Positions 7,744-17,591 of a stretch of 64,000 nucleotides of DNA are shown one piece after another. The notes under the pieces are model-generated. The model did no database searches. It worked only from the letters and a program-made list of their open reading frames with translations, and was not told where the DNA came from. The number at the start of each line of letters is the position of its first letter. Within the stretch, counting starts at the first letter, position 1. The position numbers and the translations under genes were made by a program. This DNA is from DASSJT01 sp963715025 (GTDB taxonomy: Bacteria > Actinomycetota > Actinomycetes > Actinomycetales > Dermatophilaceae): positions 372,001 through 436,000 of the forward strand of contig CAVQQQ010000003.1 of NCBI GenBank assembly GCA_963715025.1, written 5' to 3'.

Positions 7744-8966
7744 GCGCCCTCCAGCGCCTCCAGAGCCCTCTCGAACCGGTCCGGCGTATCGGTGTGCAGC
7801 GTGAGCAGCCGCTCTCCCCCGCGCACAGGTGCGCCCGGCTTCACGTGCATCTCGACCCCGGCGCCCGCCTGCACCGGATCCTCCTTGCGCGCACGACCTG
7901 CGCCCAACCGCCAGGCGGCGACGCCAACCTTCAGCGCGTCAAGCCGGGTGAGCACGCCGTCAGCCGGCACCAGCACCTCGTGGGACTCGCGGGCCACCGG
8001 CAAAGGGGCGTCCGGGTCGCCGCCCTGCGCCGCAATCATTCGGCGCCAGACATCCATCGCGCGCCCGTCCTTGAGTGCGTCCGCCGGGTCCACACCGTCG
8101 CGCCCAGCGCCGGCCAGCATTTCCCGTGCCAGCGCCACGGTCAGCTCGACCACGTCGGGAGGACCCCCACCCGCGAGAACCTCCAGCGACTCGCGCACCT
8201 CGAGGGCGTTTCCCGCCGTGAGGCCCAACGGGGTCGCCATATTGGTCAGCAGCGCGACCGTCTTCACCCCGGCGTCGGTGCCCAGCTCGACCATGGTGCG
8301 CGCGAGCTCCGAGGCGTCGTCCACGTCCTTCATGAACGCCCCCGAGCCCACCTTGACGTCGAGCACCAGCACTCCCGTGCCCTCGGCGATCTTCTTGCTC
8401 ATGATCGAGCTCGCGATCAGGGGGATGGCCTCGACCGTTCCCGTGACGTCGCGCAGTGCGTACAGCTTCTTGTCCGCCGGAGCCAGCCCTGCCCCCGCCG
8501 CACAGACGACCGCCCCGACGTCCTCGAGCTGGTGGAGCATCTGCTCCTTGGTCAGCGAGGCCTGCCAGCCGGGGATCGACTCGAGCTTGTCGAGAGTCCC
8601 TCCGGTGTGCCCGAGGCCGCGCCCCGACAGCTGCGGCACCGCCACGTCGAACGCCGCCACCAGCGGCGCAAGTGGCAGCGTGATCTTGTCGCCGACACCC
8701 CCCGTGGAGTGCTTGTCGGCGGTGGGGCGCGACAGGGAGGAGAAGTCCATGCGCTCTCCACTGGCGATCATGGCCTGGGTCCAGCGTGCGATCTCGCGGC
8801 GGTTCATGCCGTTCAGCAGGATGGCCATCGCCAGCGACGACATCTGCTCGTCGGCCACGACGCCACGCGTGTAGGCGTCGATCACCCAGTCGATCTGCGC
8901 GTCGGACAGCTCCCCGTGGTCGCGCTTCGTGGTGATGACGTCGACGGCATCGAAGGATTCGCTCAC
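7677..8966 (-). CDS. deoA: Thymidine phosphorylase
   Basis: 429 residues from GTG. Phosphorolysis of thymidine or deoxyuridine to base and 2-deoxyribose-1-phosphate, in pyrimidine salvage. The signature KHSTGGVGDK lies at 85-94, followed by GRGLGHTGGTLDKLESIPG and SSIMSKKIAEG with the phosphate-binding pattern; length is normal for the family. It belongs with cdd and the nucleoside transporter further upstream on the same strand, although a DNA-glycosylase-like gene is inserted between. The 3' end overlaps the hydrolase gene. Confidence 0.95.
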   Translation of the reverse strand: MSESFDAVDVITTKRDHGELSDAQIDWVIDAYTRGVVADEQMSSLAMAILLNGMNRREIARWTQAMIASGERMDFSSLSRPTADKHSTGGVGDKITLPLAPLVAAFDVAVPQLSGRGLGHTGGTLDKLESIPGWQASLTKEQMLHQLEDVGAVVCAAGAGLAPADKKLYALRDVTGTVEAIPLIASSIMSKKIAEGTGVLVLDVKVGSGAFMKDVDDASELARTMVELGTDAGVKTVALLTNMATPLGLTAGNALEVRESLEVLAGGGPPDVVELTVALAREMLAGAGRDGVDPADALKDGRAMDVWRRMIAAQGGDPDAPLPVARESHEVLVPADGVLTRLDALKVGVAAWRLGAGRARKEDPVQAGAGVEMHVKPGAPVRGGERLLTLHTDTPDRFERALEALEGAYTIAPEGSRPDMRPLVIDRID

Positions 8967-9095
8967 CGGTTCATCATCACAGATGGCCCGGCTGGCTTGG
9001 GCCGATGCTCAAGGCCATGGCCGCGGTTGGGCTCCGGTCAGTCCGTCGCCATCCGACCGCCGCGGGTTGTGGTTGTCTCCTCTCGCCATTGGTGC

Positions 9096-10214
9096 TCAAC
9101 GCGGACCGTCATCGGGTGCTCCACCGTCGATCTCCAGTTCTAGCCAATCGGCCAGATCTCGGGTCTCCCGGTCGATCGCCGCTCTCATCGTCCTGGTGAA
9201 CTCCCTGTCCTCGTGGATCGCGTGGATTCGCAGCACCCCAGCCCGATGGTCGGCCGTTGCATCGAGCTTGCCCACCAGCCGATCGCCATACAGGATCGGT
9301 AGCGCGTAGTAGCCCCAACGGCGCTTGGCCGCAGGCTTGTACATCTCCAGCTGATAGTCGAACTCGAAGATCTCGGCGATCCGCTTACGGTCGACGACGA
9401 GTCGGTCCAGAGGCGACAGGAGCGCAGCCCGGCCGCGGAACGGCTGCCCGAGCTGCTCCGGGTCGACCCGCCACGTGCCGCGCACACCGTCGATCACGGC
9501 CGGTTCGCCAGCAGCCCCCACGTCGAGCGGCTCGACCGGACATATAGGCCCCTTCTGCCGCGCGATCCCGAGTGAGGCCAGTCGGCGCTGGTCCCGCAGG
9601 ATGCGTGCCTCCTCTGCGGGCACGACGCGATCGTCGGGGTACACCCGGTCAGCCAGGTCCCAAAGGCGTTCCCGACCCTCCCGCGAGGACACGGCAACCT
9701 CGCCCCTGCGCTCCATGGAGTCCAGCAGCCGCTGCACGTTCTTGTCGTTGGTCCAGCCCGTCGAGCGCCACGGGACCGCGCACGTGTCAGGAAGCTCACG
9801 GGCTCGCATCGGCCCCTCGGAACGCAACAGCTGGAGGATGTCTTCTCGGCAGGCATCGTTGGCCACGACCCACGCGCGCACATCGACCTGCCAGTCACGC
9901 AGTGGTTCTCGTCCTGGCCAGTCCTTCATGTCGGCACGGAACAGGGCGATGTCCTCACCAGGACGAAGGACTCCCCGGAACTCGACGAGCGATCGCTCGT
10001 CCAGCAGGGCATCGACGTCGGCTGGGGCGTACGACGAGCCGAGCCGGCTCCAGCACACCAGGTCGGCACTTGGTGCCACCGCTGCCGTGAGGTCGATCTG
10101 CACGAGGCCGAGGTGACGCATCAGCTCGAGGAGGTTGTCCGGCCGCGACGCGTCGAGCAGCTGCGCCCGCACGGCGATGCGGCGCGCCTCTCGGCGAGAC
10201 AACTGGTGCACCAT
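9096..10214 (-). CDS. Winged-helix DNA-binding protein of the AlkX/YcaQ (HTH_42) DNA glycosylase family
   Basis: 372 residues. The whole length matches the HTH_42 family: an N-terminal winged helix with RRIAVRAQ, then LGLVQIDLTAAVAPSADLVCWSRLG, and C-terminal LSPLDRLVVDRKR and GYYALPILYGDRLVGKLD segments. The QID triplet is the Q-hydrophobic-D catalytic motif of the YcaQ/AlkX branch, whose E. coli member is a glycosylase that unhooks interstrand crosslinks and removes alkylated bases; the AlkZ branch has QxQ. Function here is inferred from that motif. It separates deoA from cdd and has no obvious link to nucleoside salvage. Confidence 0.82.
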   Translation of the reverse strand: MVHQLSRREARRIAVRAQLLDASRPDNLLELMRHLGLVQIDLTAAVAPSADLVCWSRLGSSYAPADVDALLDERSLVEFRGVLRPGEDIALFRADMKDWPGREPLRDWQVDVRAWVVANDACREDILQLLRSEGPMRARELPDTCAVPWRSTGWTNDKNVQRLLDSMERRGEVAVSSREGRERLWDLADRVYPDDRVVPAEEARILRDQRRLASLGIARQKGPICPVEPLDVGAAGEPAVIDGVRGTWRVDPEQLGQPFRGRAALLSPLDRLVVDRKRIAEIFEFDYQLEMYKPAAKRRWGYYALPILYGDRLVGKLDATADHRAGVLRIHAIHEDREFTRTMRAAIDRETRDLADWLELEIDGGAPDDGPR

Positions 10215-10295
10215 GCGTCCGACCGTAGACGAGCCGACCGACCGACCGAGCCACTCGCGCCGTGTAGTACGTCGACCGCAACATCGGCCGCGTGG

Positions 10296-10814
10296 CTAGG
10301 CCGGCGGGTGCAGCCCCGCCTCGAGGGTGTCGGGTCCGAAGGCCTGCGGCAGCACATCGCGCATCGTGAGCACGCCTTCCGGCGTCATCAGCAGGCACCC
10401 TGCTGCACCGTTCTCCCACAGCAGCTGCCGACAGCGGCCACACGGCATCAGGGCCTCTCCGTCGCCGCCCACGCAGTAGACGGCGACCAGGCGACCACCA
10501 CCGCTGGCGTGCAGGTCCGAGACCATGCCGCACTCCGCGCACAGCCCCACGCCGTAGGCGGCGTTCTCGACGTTGCACCCGGCGACGACGCGGCCGTCGT
10601 CCACCAGCCCCGCCACTCCCACCGGGAAGTGTGAGTAGGGGGCGTAGGCGCGATGCATCAGGTCGACCGCCCTGGTGTGCAGCGCTTCCCAGTCAACGGA
10701 TTCAGGACGCGTATGCCGGCCGGCAGCGACTGTTGCCCCGGGCTCCTTCGTCCCAGGCTGGGGCGCCTTGCCCGGCCCACCGGCATACCCCTCCGCTGGC
10801 TCTTCGGGGGGCAC
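10296..10814 (-). CDS. cdd: Cytidine deaminase
   Basis: 172 residues from GTG at 10814. Deaminates cytidine and deoxycytidine to uridine forms. Zinc and catalytic residues: CNVENAAYG at 80-88, C92-A-E94 and PCGRC (C125, C128). About 40 Pro/Gly-rich residues precede the usual first helix (WEALHTRA), longer than most Cdd; no better internal start was found. The start codon abuts the stop of the upstream permease with no gap, so cdd is in the transporter operon. Confidence 0.93.
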   Translation of the reverse strand: MPPEEPAEGYAGGPGKAPQPGTKEPGATVAAGRHTRPESVDWEALHTRAVDLMHRAYAPYSHFPVGVAGLVDDGRVVAGCNVENAAYGVGLCAECGMVSDLHASGGGRLVAVYCVGGDGEALMPCGRCRQLLWENGAAGCLLMTPEGVLTMRDVLPQAFGPDTLEAGLHPPA

Positions 10815-12090
10815 CTAGCCTCCCTCCCCCTTGCGATAGACCTGGCCGTCGGCCGCGGGCATTCGCAATCGCTGCGAGGCGAAGGCGAGCACCAGGAGGG
10901 TCGTGACGTAGGGGGTGATGCCGGTGAGCTCGTCGGGCACGGTGTCGACGAGAAGGTACGTCGCGGCAGCGATGCCGCCGGCGACGATGGAGAAGATGCC
11001 CTGGGTCCTGCGCTGGTTGCGGACGATCTGCCAGATGCCCACGGCAATGAGCAGGACGGCGATCAGGAGCAGGATCGCATGGACGGTGGTGCCGCCGCCC
11101 CGGAGCTGGACTGCGTCGGTGTAGCCGAACAACAGGGCGCCTGAGGCGAGGCCCCCCGGGCGCCAGTTGCCGAAGATCATGGCGGCGAGGCCGATGTAGC
11201 CACGACCGCCGGTCTGGCCATCGCGGTAGATGTTTGCAGCGACGAGGGCGAGGAACCCACCACCCAGCCCGGCCATGGCGCCGGAGACGAGCACCGCGAG
11301 GAACTTGTACCTCAGGACGTTGACGCCCAGGGTCTCCGCCGCCACGGGCGCCTCGCCCGTCGAGCGCAGGCGCAGGCCGAAGGACGTGCGCCAGAGCACC
11401 AATGCAGTGGCGATGAAGAGCAGGATCGCGATGATCGTCAGGACCGAAACGTTGGTCGTCGAGCCCGCGCACGATGCCGGCCAGGTCGGAGATGAAGAAG
11501 ATGTGCTTCTGCTCCAGCTCACCGAGCGGCTCGGAGATGCCGGGGATCGACACGGTGGGGAGTGGCTCGAGGGGCGGCGACTGCGTGGGACCGCCACCGG
11601 GCAGGCCGGTGAAGAACCGCGCGGCGAGGTACTTGGCCACGCCAGCGCTGACGATGGTCAGAGCAACACCGGAGACGATGTGGTCGACCCCGAAGGTGAC
11701 GGTGGCGACCGCGTGCACCACGCCGCCGAGGACGCCGCAGAACATCGCGCCGAGGATGCCCACCCAGGGCCCCCAGTGGTAGCCGAAGAAGGCCGCGCCC
11801 CAGGTGCCGAGGATCATCATGCCCTCGAGGCCGATGTTGACCACGCCAGCCCGCTCCGACCACAGACCACCCAGACCGGCGAGCCCGATCGGAACGGCGA
11901 GGGCGATGGCCGCACCGATGGCACCCGAGGAGGCGATGTCCTCGGCACCGGTGACCACCCGCAGGACGGACAAGAGGGTGACGCCGGCCAGGCCGAGGAG
12001 GACCCACGTCTGGGGGCTGATCCTTCGCCGGGGGCCGACCGGTGCGGCGGTGACGACCTCGCTGCCGACACTCAGTCCAGCGGCGCTCAT
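10815..12090 (-). CDS. Nucleoside ABC transporter permease 2 (NupQ-like), one apparent frameshift
   Basis: Membrane subunit of a Bmp-type nucleoside importer. The N-terminal part runs in one frame through GLWSERAGVVNIGLEGMM and ISDLAGIVRG; the rest (TTNVSVLTIIAILL, GLGGGFLALVAANIYRDGQ, AFASQRLRMP) is in the next frame. The switch lies at about 11460-11470. Removing one base there, for example one G of CGCGGG, restores a 424-residue protein with about eight to ten membrane segments, normal for the family. ATG at 12090 overlaps the stop of permease 1 (ATGA). Either a sequencing insertion or a recent inactivating mutation. Confidence 0.85.
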
Positions 12091-13201
12091 GCCGGGGCTC
12101 CTTCCTCTACCCGGCCGGCGCTTCGATCGGCGGCCAGCTCTCGGGCCACGCGCGACTGCTCCAGGCGGAGGTCGGCACGCCGGGTGAGCTCGTAGGCGAT
12201 GACGACGGCGAACAGGATGACGCCCTGGATGATGTTGACCAGCTCGGAGCTGACGCCGGCGCGGATCTGCAGGCCGTTGCCCTGTGCCTCGAGGTAGGCC
12301 CACAGCAGCGCGGCGAAGGCGATGCCGATGGGGTTGTTGCGCCCGAGCAGCGCGATGGCGATGCCCGAGAAGCCGAGGCCCGCCTGGAAGGTGGTGCCGT
12401 AGTTGTAGTCCTGGCCGAAGAGCAGGGGCATCCCGACCAAGCCGGCGAGGGCGCCGGAGATGAGCATCGCCGTCATGACCATGCGCGGAACCTGCACACC
12501 GCTCGCGACGGCGGCGGTCTCCGAGCCACCGGTGGCCCGCAGGTCGAAGCCGAACCGCGTCTTGTTGAGGACGAACCAGTAGGCGAAGCCCACCAGGATG
12601 GCCAGGAGGATCAGGGTGTAGACGCGGTTGGTGGCCCCTGGGATCAGCGCGAAACCCTGGAGCTGTGACGACGCGGGGATCTCCTTGGTGGAGCGCGCGT
12701 TGCTGCCCGCGATCGTCGGCGCGACCTTGCCGAGGAGCCAGTTGACCACGTTGGTGGCGATGGCGTTGAGCATGATCGTCGAGATGACCTCGGAGACGCC
12801 CCGTTTCACCTTCAGCCAGGCGGCGATTCCCGCCCAGAGGCCACCGAAGACCATGGCGATGACGATCGACAGGATCACGTTGAGCGGCCCGGGGAACCAC
12901 GCCTGCCCGGCGAACACGGCCGCGGCGAAGACGCCGACGCGGTACTGACCGTCGACACCGATGTTGAACAGGTTCATCTTGAAGCCGATGGCGACGGCCA
13001 CTGCGGACAGGTAGAACACCGTCGCGCTGTTGATCATGTTGACGATCTGACGCGGTTTCGGCGCGGCCAGGAGCGTCTTCCAGACGTCGACCACCGGGTC
13101 GCCCACAGCGATGAGGACGAGGGAGGTGACGATGAAGGCCACGATCACCGCCACCACCGGTGCCGCGAGCATGATCGCGACCCGCCGTGGTGTCAGCGTG
13201 G

Positions 13202-13205
<4 letters not shown>
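12087..13205 (-). CDS. Nucleoside ABC transporter permease 1 (NupP-like)
   Basis: 372 residues, polytopic inner-membrane protein of the BPD_transp_2 (branched-chain/ribose-type) family. Recognisable segments are FKMNLFNIGVDGQ, which packs against the ATPase, and VSEVISTIMLNAIA; the C-terminus is a charged cytoplasmic tail. It overlaps the ATPase stop by ATGA (13205-13202) and the next permease by ATGA. With the ATPase, the second permease and the Bmp lipoprotein it forms a complete nucleoside importer; cdd and deoA downstream support nucleosides as the cargo. Confidence 0.9.
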
Positions 13206-14887
<1,682 letters not shown>

Positions 14888-14963
14888 CGCGGGTCGCAGT
14901 CGTCGCGTCCAGCTCAGTGTCGATCTGAGCTGGACCCCGATCGCGGCCCGCGGGAGCGACGAT

Positions 14964-15001
14964 ACGGCCCGGGTGGCACGCTACCGCGCCGCCCGGGCCG
15001 T
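14964..15001 (-). terminator. Hairpin between the Bmp lipoprotein and ATPase genes
   Basis: Arms 14964-14977 and 14988-15001 pair over 14 bp with one G-T wobble (core GGCCCGGG and CCCGGGCC), loop 10 nt. It lies 20 nt after the lipoprotein stop and before the ATPase gene on the same strand, and has no U-run. Such intercistronic hairpins often act as partial terminators or RNA stabilisers that give the binding protein more transcript than the membrane parts. Confidence 0.6.
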
Positions 15002-15020
15002 GTCGCTGAACTGCGGAAGA

Positions 15021-16073
15021 TCAGCTGGTCGGAACCGTGATCTTGCCGGAGATGATGTCCTGCTTGTACGCGTCGAGCTTGGCCTTGATGTCGTCGATCT
15101 TCCCACCCGTGGTGGAGTAGTCGACACCGCCGGCCTTGAGGTCGAAGACCTTGTTGCCTGCCGCGAAGCTGCCTGCGGCCTCGGACTTGATGAAGTCGTA
15201 GACGGCCACGTCGACCTTCTTCAGCATCGAGGTGATGATGACGTCCTTGACGGCCGCCAGCTGCGGGTTGGCAGCCTGGTCGGAGTCGACGCCGATCGCC
15301 ATCTTGCCCGCGGCCTTGGCGGCGTTGAAGACACCGGCGCCCGATCCGCCCGCTGCGTGGTAGACCACGTCAGCGCCGGCCTGGTACATGCCCTCGGCCG
15401 CGGTCTTGCCCTTGGCCGGGTCACCGAAGCCAGAGAAGTCCGGCGGCTGGGTGAGGTACTTGACGTCGATCTTGATGCTCTTGTTGACCGCCTGGGCACC
15501 CGCCTTGTAGCCAGCCTCGAACTTCTTGATCAGCGGCACCTGGACGCCACCAACGAAGCCGATGTGGCCGGCCTTGGACTTCAGCGCGGCAGCGGCGCCG
15601 ACGAGGAAAGAGCCCTCGTTCTCGGCGAAGGTGAGCTGCGCGACGTTGGCGCCCTTCGACGCGTCGGACGCGTCGTCGATGATCGCGAAGTGGACGTCGG
15701 GGTTGGCCTTCGCCACCTTGCCCACGGCCTCTGCGTAGGCGAAGCCCACAGCGACGATGCTGGTGTAGCCGGCGTCGATCAGCTGGGTCAGGCGCTCCTC
15801 ACGGGCCGACTCGGGCTCGCCCGTCACCGCGGCAGCTTCCTTGGTGTCGGCGCCGAGCTCGGCCTTGGCCTTGTCGAGGCCCGCTGCAGCGGCATCGTTG
15901 AAGGACTGGTCACCGCGACCACCCACGTCATAGGCCATGCCGACCTTGACGGTCTTGCCCGACGACGTCGCGGAGGTGGATCCCCCGCTCGTGCCGTTGT
16001 CGGAACTCCCACATGCGGACAGCGCCAGCGCCGCCGCCGACACCACCGCTGCAACCTTCATCGTGTGACGCAA
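15021..16073 (-). CDS. Bmp-family nucleoside-binding lipoprotein
   Basis: 350 residues from a TTG start at 16073, chosen because AGGAG sits 6 nt upstream; ATG at 16061 and longer frames are alternatives. The signal peptide ends in a lipobox with Cys at 21 (LSAC), followed by a Ser/Thr/Gly linker and the Bmp/PnrA fold: VGMAYDVGGRGDQSFNDAA, ESAREERLTQLIDAGY, FVGGVQVPLIKKFEAG and AGGSGAGVFNAAK. Binds nucleosides outside the membrane and delivers them to the two permeases. The short palindrome GGTGCA-TGTG-TGCACC lies 28 nt upstream. Confidence 0.92.
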   Translation of the reverse strand: MRHTMKVAAVVSAAALALSACGSSDNGTSGGSTSATSSGKTVKVGMAYDVGGRGDQSFNDAAAAGLDKAKAELGADTKEAAAVTGEPESAREERLTQLIDAGYTSIVAVGFAYAEAVGKVAKANPDVHFAIIDDASDASKGANVAQLTFAENEGSFLVGAAAALKSKAGHIGFVGGVQVPLIKKFEAGYKAGAQAVNKSIKIDVKYLTQPPDFSGFGDPAKGKTAAEGMYQAGADVVYHAAGGSGAGVFNAAKAAGKMAIGVDSDQAANPQLAAVKDVIITSMLKKVDVAVYDFIKSEAAGSFAAGNKVFDLKAGGVDYSTTGGKIDDIKAKLDAYKQDIISGKITVPTS

Positions 16074-16100
16074 GGCTGTCTCCTGTTCTGTGCAATGCGA

Positions 16101-16133
16101 GGTGCATGTGTGCACCACTGCCGAGCGACAATA
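16101..16133 (-). promoter_or_regulatory. Candidate promoter and operator of the nucleoside operon
   Basis: On the minus strand a -10-like TATTGT lies at 16133-16128. Just downstream, at 16116-16101, is the perfect palindrome GGTGCA-TGTG-TGCACC, placed between the predicted transcription start and the TTG start codon. A repressor there would block the uptake operon. No dedicated regulator gene is adjacent, so the binding protein is unknown. Confidence 0.4.
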
Positions 16134-16226
16134 GACTCCGAAGGTCACAACGACGACCGTGTTGCGCGGACCAAGGGCAACCGTTACCGATCCGCGACTC
16201 GGCAGTAGTCACATCAGCCGGCTGCG

Positions 16227-17456
16227 TCAGCCGTGCAGGGGACGCGTCGCCACCCCCGTGCCCCGGGTGCCTGCACGGAAGCCCCGCACCGCGGCGCCGG
16301 CAAGGAGCTTGGCCCCAACCGCCAGCGCCAGCTCGTCGACGATCAGGTCGCCCTGGTGCAGGTCGTAGACGGGCCCACCCGGGGTCCGGGTCCCCAGCCG
16401 GGCCATGGCGCCGCCCACGCGCTGGACGTACCACGAGAAGTCCTCGCCGCCCAGGGACTGGTCGGTAGACGTCGGCTCGAGCCCCACGCCCAGGGCCGCC
16501 TCGCGCAGGACGGCCACGCCCGCCGCCGAGTTGACCACCGGCGGGACGCCGCGCACGTGGTCGAGCTTCGCGGTCACGGCATACGGAGCCACCACGGACT
16601 CCACGACCTCCTGCAGGAGGGGGCCCACGCCCTCCCAGGCGTCCGCGTCCAGCATCCGCAGCGTGCCGCCACACTCACCCGACGACGGGATGACGTTGTC
16701 AGCCCGGCCCGCCTCAATGCGCCCCCACACCAGCGTCAGACCGGCGCGCGGGTCCACCCTGCGGGACAGCGCTGCCGGCACCTCGCTGACCACTTTGGCC
16801 AGGGCAAAGGTGAGGTCCTCCGTGAGGTGGGGGCGAGAGGTGTGCCCGCCCCGGCCACTGAGCGTGACCTTGACACTGTCGGCAGCAGCGGTGATCGGCC
16901 CTTCGCGCAGCCCCACCAGGCCCACCTCAAGACTGGGGTCGACATGGAATGCGTAGATGGCGTCGACGCCTTCGAGGACCCCCTGCTCAATCGCCGAGAC
17001 GGCGCCACCCGGCATCACCTCCTCGGCAGGCTGGAACACCAGGCGCACGGCAAGCCCGTCTTGCCGCAGCTCATCCTCGTGGCGCGCCAGGGCCAGCCCC
17101 GCGCAGACCAGGGCGGCCGCATGAAAGTCGTGACCACACGCATGGCAGATCCCCTCCACCTGGGACGCGTAGTCGAGGCCGGTCACCTCTCGCACGGGGA
17201 GGGCGTCCAAGTCGGCGCGCAGGGCCACGCGGTATGCCGGGTGCTCGGCTCCGAGGTCGGCCACCAGTCCGCTGCCGCGCAGCATGCGGATCGCAACCCC
17301 CGCCTCGGCCAGGAGCTGGGCGACGATGGAGGTCGTGCGCGTCTCCTGCCAGGAGAGCTCGGGGTGGGCGTGCAGGTCGCGCCGCAGCTCGACGGCGCTT
17401 GGCGCGAGGGAGTCGATGCTGCGGGCTACCGCGTGGAGGAGGTCAATCTGGCTCAT
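16227..17456 (-). CDS. M20-family amidohydrolase/peptidase
   Basis: 409 residues from ATG at 17456; a longer frame to 17537 only adds an Arg-rich stretch. Motifs: RRDLHAHPELSWQE, RADLDALPV, ICHACGHDFHAAAL with metal His/Cys ligands, and VFQPAEEVMPGGA with the catalytic Glu pair; the dimerisation domain has SGRGGHTSRPH. This is the IAA-amino acid hydrolase/carboxypeptidase Ss1 subgroup, which cleaves N-acyl amino acids; substrate unknown. It is downstream of the acyl-CoA mutase on the same strand but separated by a strong hairpin, so it is probably transcribed on its own. Confidence 0.9.
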   Translation of the reverse strand: MSQIDLLHAVARSIDSLAPSAVELRRDLHAHPELSWQETRTTSIVAQLLAEAGVAIRMLRGSGLVADLGAEHPAYRVALRADLDALPVREVTGLDYASQVEGICHACGHDFHAAALVCAGLALARHEDELRQDGLAVRLVFQPAEEVMPGGAVSAIEQGVLEGVDAIYAFHVDPSLEVGLVGLREGPITAAADSVKVTLSGRGGHTSRPHLTEDLTFALAKVVSEVPAALSRRVDPRAGLTLVWGRIEAGRADNVIPSSGECGGTLRMLDADAWEGVGPLLQEVVESVVAPYAVTAKLDHVRGVPPVVNSAAGVAVLREAALGVGLEPTSTDQSLGGEDFSWYVQRVGGAMARLGTRTPGGPVYDLHQGDLIVDELALAVGAKLLAGAAVRGFRAGTRGTGVATRPLHG

Positions 17457-17546
17457 CTCAGGGCGAACCCTACCTGCGGCCCGTTCCAGGGTTCGTCCCG
17501 CCACGCGAACGACCAAGTGTTCTGGCTCGGCCCTCACGGGCGCGAC

Positions 17547-17572
17547 CCGGATGCCGGCCAGCCGGCATCCGG
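17547..17572 (-). terminator. Terminator-like hairpin after the acyl-CoA mutase gene
   Basis: CCGGATGCCGG at 17547-17557 and its exact complement at 17562-17572, with a CCAG loop. It lies 20 nt beyond the mutase stop on the minus strand. There is no U-run, as is common for terminators in high-GC actinobacteria. Confidence 0.6.
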
Positions 17573-17591
17573 CACGGCGCCAGGTGAGCCG

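Noticed and set aside
7566..9143. A 525-residue plus-strand frame opposite deoA
   Set aside because: It is the antisense of a well-conserved enzyme. Composition (His/Arg/Gln rich, no hydrophobic core) is typical of shadow frames in high-GC DNA.
17547..17572. Regulatory palindrome for the M20 amidohydrolase
   Set aside because: The loop is only four bases and the site is 20 nt past the mutase stop, so a terminator is more likely than an operator.
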